DNA from: an uncultured Fidelibacterota bacterium
Lineage (GTDB): Bacteria; Fidelibacterota; Marinisomatia; Marinisomatales; Marinisomataceae
Direction of reading: 5' to 3'
NCBI GenBank assembly: GCA_902599655.1
Contig: CACKGC010000001.1
Span: 33,570 to 97,569 of the forward strand
DNA length: 64,000 nt
Of the stretch, positions 1 to 9,019 are shown in pieces (position 1 is the stretch's first letter; every line of letters begins with the position of its first letter). A model generated the notes under the pieces. It was not told where the DNA came from. It did not search any database and saw only the letters and a list, made by a program, of their open reading frames with translations. A program made the position numbers and the translations under genes.

Positions 1-31
1 GTTTAAGAATTTCTTTTCCTGATAAAATCAT
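1..31 (-). CDS. dcd: N-terminus of a gene running off the window; probable dCTP deaminase
   Basis: Reverse complement reads ATG ATT TTA TCA GGA AAA GAA ATT CTT AAA = MILSGKEILK, the typical N-terminus of Dcd; only 10 codons visible. Confidence 0.45.
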   Translation of the reverse strand, partial: MILSGKEILK

Positions 32-93
32 AGTTTGTATTCGAGGTTATATAATTTTTTTTAGGTTACAAAGTATTTTTTGTATCTTTCTAT

Positions 94-942
94 ATGGATT
101 TCCTATCATGGTGGCAAACTTTACCCTCAAAAATGGATCCGGTACTAATTTCAATTGGTCCCTTAACTATTTATTGGTATTCAACAATGTATCTTGTTGC
201 TTTTGGCGTAGTATATATTCTCTGCAGTAAAAAAATTAAGCAAAACAAGTTTAATAAAATTAACCTAGAGCAATTTGAAGACTTGCTATCATGGTGTTTT
301 ATTGGATTATTAATTGGAGCAAGATTTGGATATGTCATTTTTTATAATTTTGAATATTACCTTTCCAATCCATTAGAAATTCTTCTTCCTTTCAAATATT
401 ATAATGGTAATTGGGTATTTACTGGTATTGCAGGTATGTCTTACCATGGAGGGGTTATTGGAGTGGTTACTGCAATTTGGCTATTTAGTAGAAAAGTAAA
501 ATTACATTTATTTGAATTAGCAGACTTTTTGACTGCTGCTATTCCTTTGGGCTATTTTTTTGGTAGAATTGGAAACTTTATCAATGGAGAACTATACGGC
601 AGAACAACTGAAGCATCTATAGGAATGTATTTCCCAAATGCAGGAGATAATGTATTACGACATCCATCACAATTATATGAAGCGTTGTTTGAAGGAATTA
701 TTCTTTATTATGTAATTAACTCATTTAACAAACATAATAAACTTGGATTTAATAGTGGTACTTATGTGTTTGGTTATGGACTTGTACGATTTTTCATTGA
801 ATATTTTCGAGAGCCAGATGCTCACTTAGGATTTATTCTTTTCGATTTAAGCATGGGCCAACTTCTATGTATAGTGATGATGCTCAGCGGAATATATATC
901 TGGTATGTTGGCAATCAAGAAACTGCTAAAGCTCAAACTTAA
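94..942 (+). CDS. lgt: Prolipoprotein diacylglyceryl transferase
   Basis: 282 aa multi-TM protein with Lgt signature GRIGNFINGELYGR and HPSQLYEALFEG. Confidence 0.96.
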   Translation: MDFLSWWQTLPSKMDPVLISIGPLTIYWYSTMYLVAFGVVYILCSKKIKQNKFNKINLEQFEDLLSWCFIGLLIGARFGYVIFYNFEYYLSNPLEILLPFKYYNGNWVFTGIAGMSYHGGVIGVVTAIWLFSRKVKLHLFELADFLTAAIPLGYFFGRIGNFINGELYGRTTEASIGMYFPNAGDNVLRHPSQLYEALFEGIILYYVINSFNKHNKLGFNSGTYVFGYGLVRFFIEYFREPDAHLGFILFDLSMGQLLCIVMMLSGIYIWYVGNQETAKAQT

Positions 943-1402
943 ACGCCGGCTCTTCAACAGTCATAGTAGAAGACTGAACATTTTTAGTTCCATAAACATT
1001 CATGATGTTTTGTTGCTTTTGATACATATCCATAAATATTGTATTAAATACAGCTACATTAGATGGCGAATTAAATTTATCAATTTCTAAAAAAAATAGA
1101 GTGAAATCTCCATCAATTTTCTTTCCAAGATATCTCCAATAATGATCTTGTATAATAAAATTATCTGAAAGGTAATCTATTATAAAATCATCAATGTCTT
1201 TGTTTTCTCTCTCTGAACCTAAATTGGCTAGATTAAAATCAGCTTTCTTTAATAACGCTTCTACATCATGAGTAAACGTTTGGATAGTTATCTCTAAACT
1301 TTTTTGGTTATCACTTAAGCGCACCTCAGTTGTAGTCAGAAAAAACTGATGACTAAAAACAACCGAGTGTAATAAAATTATTTGAAAAAATAATTTATAC
1401 AT
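926..1402 (-). CDS. DUF6702-like exported protein
   Basis: 158 aa, N-terminal signal peptide, HQFFLTTTEV...LEITIQTFTHDVEALL pattern; 3' end overlaps lgt by 17 bp. Confidence 0.6.
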   Translation of the reverse strand: MYKLFFQIILLHSVVFSHQFFLTTTEVRLSDNQKSLEITIQTFTHDVEALLKKADFNLANLGSERENKDIDDFIIDYLSDNFIIQDHYWRYLGKKIDGDFTLFFLEIDKFNSPSNVAVFNTIFMDMYQKQQNIMNVYGTKNVQSSTMTVEEPAFKFEL

Positions 1403-1420
1403 TATTTAGTCGACCTAATA

Positions 1421-3886
1421 TTACTTGGAATCGCTTTGTTTAGCTCTCTGCATTGGATTTGATCCACCATACCATGATGAGCTATCATACTTATAGATAT
1501 CAAATAAAGTTGGCTCATTCTTTGGTGGCCAATGATTATTGTCTCTGAATGTATCAGCAGTTTCTCTAAATGGGTCCAATGTGAAGCTTACAACCTTCTT
1601 TTCAGTTTTGAACACCTTGGATACTTCTGGTCTATTAAATCTCCAAATTTCTACAGGTATTCTTACAACATCGGTTGATCCATCTTCAAATGTCATTTCA
1701 ATAATCAAAGGCATCACAAGTCCACCAATGTTTTTGAATTTAATCTTGTAAAAGTGATCATTTCTTTTTGCTAATCTTCGTTCATTATCAGATAGTTCAT
1801 CCAGCAATTCTTCATACTGGCTTTTACCACTCATTTTTTCCATGATTTTAGCTTTCATTTCATCTGAAAGATCAGCATCATTTAACATTGTTTCATACCT
1901 TCTACGTTGGCTAGCATCAGTTATATCAGCAAACTCATCATAGGAGTCATAAAAGTCTCTTGTTTTAGGATCTCTATCTGTAACAGTTTGCTTAATATCT
2001 TTCTCATCCAACATTGCAGCGTAATATTTCTTGCTTTCTTTATCTTTCTTTTCAGCTGCTCTTTTTTTGGTTGGATCAATCTCTAACTGGAACCATTCAA
2101 CTTCTTCGATGGATAAATCTACATGGTCATTTGTAAAGAACCATCCTCTCCAAAACCAATCTAAATCTACACCAGATGCATTTTCCATAATTCGGAAAAA
2201 GTCAGATGGTGTTGGATGCTTAAACATCCAAGTTTTTGAATATTCTTTGAATGCAAAATCAAATAATTCTCTACCCATAATAGTATCTCTTAAAATATTC
2301 AATGCAACTGTAGGTTTACCGTAAGCATTTGCACCAAATTGATAAATGGATTCAGAATTTGTCATTATCGGCATTATGTTAGATTTATCTCCACGCATAT
2401 ATCGTACGATATAGTCTTGGTTGTTTCTAGGATGAAACAATTCTGAGTCCCATGCTCTTCCTGCCAAATCATCCATAAAGGAATTAAGACCTTCATCCAT
2501 CCATGTCCATTGTCTTTCATCTGAGTTAACAATCATTGGAAACCAGAAGTGTCCAACCTCATGAATAATTACTCCAATTAATCCTCTTTTTGTTCTTTCA
2601 GAATATGTCCCATCTTCTTCTGGTCGATATCCATTAAATGAAACCATTGGATACTCCATTCCCATACGATCAATATGAGCTGAAATAGCAACAGGATATG
2701 GATAATCAAATGTATATTTTGAATAAAAATCGACAGTGTGTGCTACCGCTTTTGTTGAATATTGCCCCCATAGAGGGTTTGCTTCATTAGGATAATAGGA
2801 CATAGCCATTACCGTATTATCGCCTACTTGTACACCCATGGCATCCCATATATATCTTCTTGAAGCAGCAAATGCATAGTCTCTTACATTTTCTGCCTTA
2901 AAGTGCCATGTTTTTTGTCTACTTGTTTTGGTTTCAAGATTTTCTAAAGCTTCATCCACTGTAACAATTAATACAGGTTCTTTAGATTTCTTCGCTTTTT
3001 CAAGTCTATTAATTTGCTCCTCGGTAAGCACTTCATCTGGGTTCTGTAATGCTCCGGTAGCTCCAACAACAAAATCTTCAGGTACAGTAATTTTTACGTC
3101 ATAATCACCAAAAATTAATGTGAATTCACCTCTACCTAAGAATTGTTTATTTTGCCAACCATATACATCATTATACATACACATTCTTGGAAAAAATTGT
3201 GCTATAGTATAAATGTAGTTATCGTCATCCTCAAAATATTCATATCCTGATCTTCCACCGTCTCTAATATGATCATTGATATTATACCACCATTTAATCT
3301 TGAAAGTATAAGTGTCTCCCGATTGAATTGGTTCAGGAACATCAATACGCATCATAGTTTTGTTGATTGTATATGGAACATTTTTATTTTTTTCATCTTT
3401 TACATACTGAATTTTGAAACCGCCATCAAAATCACGATAAAAGTTTTCCAATGTTCTCGATGAGACTGTACTACCAATAACCATCTTCTCATTTCCTCTT
3501 TGAGCTGAAAGATCACCAGTAGATTGAATTTTGTAAGAATCTGAATCTAAGGCTCTAACATTTTGCGTGAGCTCCATCCATAAATAATTCAATGCATCAG
3601 GAGAATTATTGTAGAACGTAACTGTTTCTTCTCCATAAAGTCTTTGCTTGTTGTCATCAATTCTCAATTTCATATCATAATCTGCTCTTACTTGCCAGTA
3701 TTCATGTCCTGGATAGCCAGCAGCAGTACGATAAGTATTTGGTGTTGTGATGTCTTCATTTAATTGTTTAAAACGATCTAAATTGATTTGATAAGAATTA
3801 AAATGTCTATTTTCTTCAAGCTCAACATTATCTTGAGCAAAAATCATTGAAAATAGGCACAAAATTATTGCGGTTTTTTTATACAT
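1421..3886 (-). CDS. M1 family metallopeptidase, exported
   Basis: HEVGHFWFP zinc motif followed by a downstream Glu region (WMDEGLNSFMDD). Start moved to MYKKTAIILCLFSMIFAQDN (signal peptide; aggagat RBS upstream). Confidence 0.9.
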   Translation of the reverse strand: MYKKTAIILCLFSMIFAQDNVELEENRHFNSYQINLDRFKQLNEDITTPNTYRTAAGYPGHEYWQVRADYDMKLRIDDNKQRLYGEETVTFYNNSPDALNYLWMELTQNVRALDSDSYKIQSTGDLSAQRGNEKMVIGSTVSSRTLENFYRDFDGGFKIQYVKDEKNKNVPYTINKTMMRIDVPEPIQSGDTYTFKIKWWYNINDHIRDGGRSGYEYFEDDDNYIYTIAQFFPRMCMYNDVYGWQNKQFLGRGEFTLIFGDYDVKITVPEDFVVGATGALQNPDEVLTEEQINRLEKAKKSKEPVLIVTVDEALENLETKTSRQKTWHFKAENVRDYAFAASRRYIWDAMGVQVGDNTVMAMSYYPNEANPLWGQYSTKAVAHTVDFYSKYTFDYPYPVAISAHIDRMGMEYPMVSFNGYRPEEDGTYSERTKRGLIGVIIHEVGHFWFPMIVNSDERQWTWMDEGLNSFMDDLAGRAWDSELFHPRNNQDYIVRYMRGDKSNIMPIMTNSESIYQFGANAYGKPTVALNILRDTIMGRELFDFAFKEYSKTWMFKHPTPSDFFRIMENASGVDLDWFWRGWFFTNDHVDLSIEEVEWFQLEIDPTKKRAAEKKDKESKKYYAAMLDEKDIKQTVTDRDPKTRDFYDSYDEFADITDASQRRRYETMLNDADLSDEMKAKIMEKMSGKSQYEELLDELSDNERRLAKRNDHFYKIKFKNIGGLVMPLIIEMTFEDGSTDVVRIPVEIWRFNRPEVSKVFKTEKKVVSFTLDPFRETADTFRDNNHWPPKNEPTLFDIYKYDSSSWYGGSNPMQRAKQSDSK

Positions 3887-3988
3887 ATTTATATCTCCTA
3901 AAATTGTATGAACTAACAATGTACGTATCAAATAATGATGTTGTAAATAAAAAAAAGATGTTATCTTTATTACGTTAAGGAGACAATT

Positions 3989-4321
3989 ATGGTTAAAAAA
4001 ATACTTTTTATTCAAAATAGAACTGGAATTAAACGTTCTAATTTCTTTGATCACTGGGAAAATATACATGCACCCCACATGGTAAACGTTCTTAAACCGC
4101 AAAAATATATTCTGACATTTTTTGAAGAAGATATTGAAAATGGCTGCTGTGGAATGGCAGAGCTTTGGTTCAATTCAGAGTCAGAATACCAGGAAGCAAT
4201 GGAACGAAGAAAAACAGAATATGGTTCCTCAGATAATTGGCATGATGTAGCTAAAGCATGGCCAGATCCTGATCGCTATGAATACACTGGAAGAGAAATT
4301 AAAATAGTCGATAATACTTAG
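3989..4321 (+). CDS. Small EthD / dimeric alpha-beta barrel-like protein
   Basis: 110 aa; VKKILFIQNRTGIKRSNFFDHWENIHAPHM resembles EthD-type folds; RBS aaggag. Confidence 0.5.
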   Translation: MVKKILFIQNRTGIKRSNFFDHWENIHAPHMVNVLKPQKYILTFFEEDIENGCCGMAELWFNSESEYQEAMERRKTEYGSSDNWHDVAKAWPDPDRYEYTGREIKIVDNT

Positions 4322-4324
4322 GTA

Positions 4325-4999
4325 ATGTCAGCTAAACATCTTTTCCCCATAGCAATGGGTGGTTTTTTCATTTTTTATGTATCACTCATGTTGCGTCAAC
4401 CCTCATTTACATTTCAAGAAGGTGATATTTTTTTTCAAGATCTAGATTGCGGACCACCATGTGACGCAATTGAAGCAGTAACCCAAGGTTATATGGGATC
4501 AAACTTATCTCATTGTGCAATTATAACTGAAGTTGGACCTAATCTTAAAACTACCAAATTAGCTGAAGCTATAGGAGAAACTGTTACAGAAACAACATTA
4601 GAAGAATTCTTAAATAGAAGCAATAAAGTACTTGTTGGAAGACTGAAAAAAGAACATGCTGAATTAATACCAACTGCTCTTAAACACATCAAAGACAATT
4701 TACTTGGGAAACCTTATGATTTTATTTTTGATATCACTGATGATACCTACTATTGTTCTGAAATTATTTATGAAGGATTACAGGTTGCAGATAGTAATCA
4801 ACAAATCATGCAATTAAATCCAATGACATTCAATGAACCTGGTACAAATTCTCCATTTGTGCATTGGATAGAATATTATGAAGAATTAAATCATGAGATT
4901 CCGGAGGGTGAACTTGGATTGAATCCAGGAGGAATGTCTAGATCTGAAGGATTAGATATTATTTATATGTTCGAAAAGCCTTCAGGATATGTCAATTAA
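4325..4999 (+). CDS. YiiX-type permuted papain-fold (NlpC/P60-like) hydrolase, membrane anchored
   Basis: GDIFFQDLDCGPPCDAIEAVTQGYMGSNLSHCAIITEV (His) and YYCSEIIYEGL (Cys), the permuted YiiX/YebB order. Confidence 0.8.
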   Translation: MSAKHLFPIAMGGFFIFYVSLMLRQPSFTFQEGDIFFQDLDCGPPCDAIEAVTQGYMGSNLSHCAIITEVGPNLKTTKLAEAIGETVTETTLEEFLNRSNKVLVGRLKKEHAELIPTALKHIKDNLLGKPYDFIFDITDDTYYCSEIIYEGLQVADSNQQIMQLNPMTFNEPGTNSPFVHWIEYYEELNHEIPEGELGLNPGGMSRSEGLDIIYMFEKPSGYVN

Positions 5000-5751
5000 A
5001 GCTTTGAGACAGTTGTAAGATATAAACAATCTTCACAGTTTGAGTTATTAAAGTCAGGAGCTTCATCTAACTGCAAACAATTATACATCTCTTCTACTTG
5101 CGGTCCTATCCAAGATGTGTCCAATGTAAATGGGACCAAAGTTCTTCTAAAATGCATTTCTCTTCCTAAATGAGGCTTACTTGCATCTCCGTTGTAATAC
5201 ATTAGATATCCAGTTTCAGAAACATCAAAACTATTTTGTTGCAATAACCAACTATAAACTTCTAATTGTCTTTTGTATGACTCCCCATTATTATATACAT
5301 CTGCAGAAGATAAAATATCTGTTTTTTTGGCAGTAGCTTTAAAATCAATAACCACAAGCTTATCTTCTTCATCAATCATGATATCATCAACACCGCCATA
5401 TAATAAAAAATTATGTTTTTCATCATGATATTGAATGCCTGTGAAGGTATGTTGCCACTTTTCAATATCTTCATGTTGGAATGGTTTTATGTTCAATCCA
5501 TTTTCTTTAAAAATACCATGTGGACGATCTTGAGCTCTACAAAAATCCATTTCTTTTTTTAGTAAATCATCTACAGCGCTATTGATTGCCCATCCAGGCA
5601 TGGGTGGTTTTCTCAATCCAAGCTTTGCATCTTTATAAAAACAGGTTGGACAATTAAAATATAGTTCAATTTTTGATCGACTAATTTTGAAGGTCTTATC
5701 AGGATTATATCTCCAATTCTCTCCAACAATAGGATTATATCCATATCCCAT
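4996..5751 (-). CDS. PD-(D/E)XK nuclease, RecB/Cas4-like, with N- and C-terminal Cys pairs
   Basis: ISRSKIELYFNCPTCFY N-terminal motif; GGVDDIMIDEEDKLVVIDFKATAK (D...DFK catalytic core); Q-rich helix YKRQLEVYSWLL; C-terminal NCEDCLY. Confidence 0.8.
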   Translation of the reverse strand: MGYGYNPIVGENWRYNPDKTFKISRSKIELYFNCPTCFYKDAKLGLRKPPMPGWAINSAVDDLLKKEMDFCRAQDRPHGIFKENGLNIKPFQHEDIEKWQHTFTGIQYHDEKHNFLLYGGVDDIMIDEEDKLVVIDFKATAKKTDILSSADVYNNGESYKRQLEVYSWLLQQNSFDVSETGYLMYYNGDASKPHLGREMHFRRTLVPFTLDTSWIGPQVEEMYNCLQLDEAPDFNNSNCEDCLYLTTVSKL

Positions 5752-5765
5752 AATTTGATCTCCTA

Positions 5766-6026
5766 TTATTTTTTAACTGTTATGTCAGCTGTTGCAAGAA
5801 TTTCATTGTAATATTTATAGAACTCTTCTTGATATTTTACCCAATTTCTAAGAGCGGACTTTGCTCTGCTTTGAGCAGATGATTTAAACTTATATTCACC
5901 TTTTTGTGTTCTTAATGATGAACGACCAACAACATCATTCATCTTACAACGCTGATCTCTGCCTCCACCTGGGCAAGGCACCTCAGTTTGTGCATTTAAA
6001 ATTGCTTGTTCTTCTCTATATCCCAT
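5766..6026 (-). CDS. Small uncharacterised protein in the nuclease/KAP cassette
   Basis: 86 aa, CPGGGRDQRC, basic centre; sits 14 bp from the nuclease gene and 18 bp from the KAP gene; aggaga RBS upstream. Confidence 0.55.
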   Translation of the reverse strand: MGYREEQAILNAQTEVPCPGGGRDQRCKMNDVVGRSSLRTQKGEYKFKSSAQSRAKSALRNWVKYQEEFYKYYNEILATADITVKK

Positions 6027-6044
6027 TATATCTCCTTATTAACT

Positions 6045-8135
6045 TTATTTTTTTTCCCACGGTTCTGCTTCACCATGATTTTCTTCGTCATCTGTTTTAA
6101 CAAAAATATTTTTTAGTCGTAAATGCTGACCTCTCTTCTTATCACTAATTGATAGATTGTGGCCATTCTTTGTTGATTCATAACTTTCGTTTACCAATTC
6201 AAAAATAATCCTTTCTCTGTCATTAAAAGCCTTCACACTACCATTTATATCAAAAAATTGGTATCCCCATGGAACTTTGTAAGATTTCATTTTAGGATTA
6301 TACTTTCTGATATCATTAACATTTAACCCATCAATTTTTGGACGAATGAATTCTCTCTTTTTTGCTCTGCTTAACATCATGCCAATAATATTTTCTTTTT
6401 TTTGTTTCCAGATAGCAAAATTTATGAATTTTTTACGATTTACTTTACCGCTAATACCTCCTGTTGGAGAAAAAGTAAATTCAGCATCAGGATATTCTGT
6501 TTTAAACTTGTTATACCACATTCTTAAAAATTCTACTTCCGTATCCGAAATTATCATTGGTTTTTCGCTTTTAACCCCTTGCCTTTTTCCTTCTATCCAT
6601 GCATCAAAATCACCAAAATATGTTTGATATCCACTGCTTTTGTTATCTGATTGTAATGTATCTGATGTAGAAACAGCCGTAACGCCTGTTTTTTTAATAA
6701 CATCCTGCATTTTTTGATCAGTATTTTTTTCTACAAGTATTGTTTTATCAATATAGTTTAATAAACTTGAAATATCTGTCGCTCTTCTTCGATATCTAGG
6801 CTTGATATAACAAACCCTGAAAAGTGCTTGTTCCCAGGAGTCGTTAAACTCTTCTAATTTCATAAATTGTTCAAAATCTTGCTGAAAAGTCTTGGAAAGC
6901 TCCTCATCAATTTCTTCTTTCTTGTGCGTTACTTGAAAAGCTATATCATCATTCCAATCTTTAAAGTTGGGATGTTTCGCCAATAAGTCATAAATATCTG
7001 GATATTTAATCTGTAAACAAACAATAGCAAACATTAGCATATCATCAACAATGTCTTCTTCCCAGCTATCTTTCTGACTACCTTCACCCTCATCTTTTTC
7101 CATACTAGTAAATAGCTCAATTAAAGATAAAGAATTGATTAATCTTTTAATAGACCTTGGATTACTTCCAATAGAATTCCCAAGAATAGAAGTAATAACT
7201 TCATCTAAATTAATAGATACTTCTTCTTTCTTTTTTTTATCATTTTGAATCTCTTTTTTAAACGGAAGCTCTGTCTTACTATCTATATCTATATAATCAA
7301 TATCTTCAAGCAATCCTTTTACATATGAACCTAATTCATATTGTCCGAGAGGCATCATAAATGGCAATTGAATTATCTTGTCGAAGAAAGCTCTAAACTC
7401 CCATTCATTTTCGTCCGTTTTCTTTCCAAATTTTCCTTCCAAACCCTTAATTACTACTTGATAATCAATGGCTAATACAAAAATACAATTTTTTACATCA
7501 AAAATATTCTTGAGGAGCTCTAAGATTTCAACAGCATTTACTGGGTTAATACGATCTAAATCATCAACATATATGACAATTTTATCGGTTGTTCCACTAT
7601 TAACTATTTTTTCAGCGGTTACCTTGAGTCTTGATTTAAGTCTTGCAATAACACTATCATCTTGACCAGAAATTTCGTTAAAAAGATCAACACCTTCTTT
7701 GCCTCCAGCGGCTGAAGCTGCAACTCTGGCAGCTCCCTTTACCAAAGATTTAAAAGTGTTATTAATTTCGGTCTTTTCTTTATTAGGCAAAGCAGATTGA
7801 TTGAGCATATTTTTAATAATCTGATTTACAATTTTTAACAAAGATTCTTCTGGGTTAGATAAAAGAGAATGTTCCCATGCATTTATCCAAATTTGAAGAA
7901 ATTTATCTTTATTTTCTGTGTAGTCTCTATGTTTGCCATCTAGTTGATTTTCTATTTGTCTTAAAAGAGATGTTTTACCGCTTCCCCACTCTCCTTGAAT
8001 ACCAATTGTAAGCGGTGTATCGCAACCAGATATGAAATCGGTCAATGCTTTAGCATGCTTATCAATGCCTAGGGGATTTTTCTCATAATCATCATGAGGT
8101 TGATCAATGATTCCAATAGTTTTATTATCAGTCAT
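6045..8135 (-). CDS. KAP-family P-loop NTPase
   Basis: Walker A GIQGEWGSGKTSLL, Walker B KIVIYVDDLDRINP, NPRSIKRLINSLSL sensor-like motif; extra C-terminal region. Confidence 0.88.
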   Translation of the reverse strand: MTDNKTIGIIDQPHDDYEKNPLGIDKHAKALTDFISGCDTPLTIGIQGEWGSGKTSLLRQIENQLDGKHRDYTENKDKFLQIWINAWEHSLLSNPEESLLKIVNQIIKNMLNQSALPNKEKTEINNTFKSLVKGAARVAASAAGGKEGVDLFNEISGQDDSVIARLKSRLKVTAEKIVNSGTTDKIVIYVDDLDRINPVNAVEILELLKNIFDVKNCIFVLAIDYQVVIKGLEGKFGKKTDENEWEFRAFFDKIIQLPFMMPLGQYELGSYVKGLLEDIDYIDIDSKTELPFKKEIQNDKKKKEEVSINLDEVITSILGNSIGSNPRSIKRLINSLSLIELFTSMEKDEGEGSQKDSWEEDIVDDMLMFAIVCLQIKYPDIYDLLAKHPNFKDWNDDIAFQVTHKKEEIDEELSKTFQQDFEQFMKLEEFNDSWEQALFRVCYIKPRYRRRATDISSLLNYIDKTILVEKNTDQKMQDVIKKTGVTAVSTSDTLQSDNKSSGYQTYFGDFDAWIEGKRQGVKSEKPMIISDTEVEFLRMWYNKFKTEYPDAEFTFSPTGGISGKVNRKKFINFAIWKQKKENIIGMMLSRAKKREFIRPKIDGLNVNDIRKYNPKMKSYKVPWGYQFFDINGSVKAFNDRERIIFELVNESYESTKNGHNLSISDKKRGQHLRLKNIFVKTDDEENHGEAEPWEKK

Positions 8136-8394
8136 TTAATTTTACACGGTAAATGTTAATTTTTTTTTCTTTATTTTTATCATGATGACAAAAGTATAAA
8201 TAACCCTCTTCTCTTTCAATGTTTAATTCTGCAACCAAGACTCCTTTATGATTTGGATTGCGATGTCCCATGATTGTTTCGATGAGATTTCCATCCTTAT
8301 TGATATAGTAAAGTTTGCTAGGTTTTCTAATAACGTCTGTTGAACAAACAAATTCTTTTTGCTTAGAATGATGTTGCTTATTTATACGCTTCAA
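8128..8394 (-). CDS. Small uncharacterised protein
   Basis: 88 aa; overlaps the KAP gene by 8 bp and the upstream gene by 17 bp, supporting translational coupling. Confidence 0.55.
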   Translation of the reverse strand: MKRINKQHHSKQKEFVCSTDVIRKPSKLYYINKDGNLIETIMGHRNPNHKGVLVAELNIEREEGYLYFCHHDKNKEKKINIYRVKLND

Positions 8395-9013
8395 CTTCTA
8401 TTTGGAGTTTTGCGTTTTTATAATGCTCAAAATTGGCCTTGTATTTTAGAGGATTTTTACCACCTGGCGCATCATCGCCTCTTTCTAAATTGCCAGCCTT
8501 ATGCTCATTTCTGGTAATACGACATGTTGCCCACAACCATAAATGATTTGGTAGGAAATCATGAGACATATCTTTGATTGCCTCACGTAAAATTTTTCTA
8601 TTCAAATCCTTGTAATTATCATTTACGCGTTTATCTAATTCATTTTTAACATATTGACCTGTTAAAGTAACTCCTATAATGTGATCACTGGTGGTTTTTG
8701 ATTGTGTTCGATTTGCTCTTTTGCTACTTAATCCAGATCTGAATGGTGTTAAAGTAAATGGCAGTCCGTAATATCCAAGTAGCAATCTTTGGAATTGTTT
8801 AGATCGTGAAGTGTCCTCATTGCTATCTTGGCGATACGCAGATGTAATTTCAGAACTAAAACCAAGATCATACATTCTTCCAGCCGCATATTGAAAAAGT
8901 TTTAGTTCAAAATTATATTTAATTTGCTCTGTGGTATAATTACATCTAGGGAAATTTCCTTCCCAAATTTTTTGAAGATTTTTTTGGGTCAATTCTTGAA
9001 TTTTATATTTCAT
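8378..9013 (-). CDS. Uncharacterised 211 aa protein (speculative HNH-like residues)
   Basis: Uninterrupted ORF coupled to downstream genes; contains SDHIIGVT and LPNHLWLWATCRITRNEHKAGNLER. Confidence 0.6.
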   Translation of the reverse strand: MKYKIQELTQKNLQKIWEGNFPRCNYTTEQIKYNFELKLFQYAAGRMYDLGFSSEITSAYRQDSNEDTSRSKQFQRLLLGYYGLPFTLTPFRSGLSSKRANRTQSKTTSDHIIGVTLTGQYVKNELDKRVNDNYKDLNRKILREAIKDMSHDFLPNHLWLWATCRITRNEHKAGNLERGDDAPGGKNPLKYKANFEHYKNAKLQIEVEAYK

Positions 9014-9019
9014 AGAAAA

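Noticed and set aside
905-1090. Small ORF 905-1090 (+) and other opposite-strand ORFs in the track such as 1539-1751, 2031-2324, 10591-10818, 15470-15814, 55680-56081
   Set aside because: Antisense shadows of well-supported genes with no recognisable motifs or start context.
3886-4102. Upstream-extended start of the M1 peptidase (ORF track 4102)
   Set aside because: The extension overlaps the divergent gene and lacks features; signal peptide and RBS support the start at 3886.
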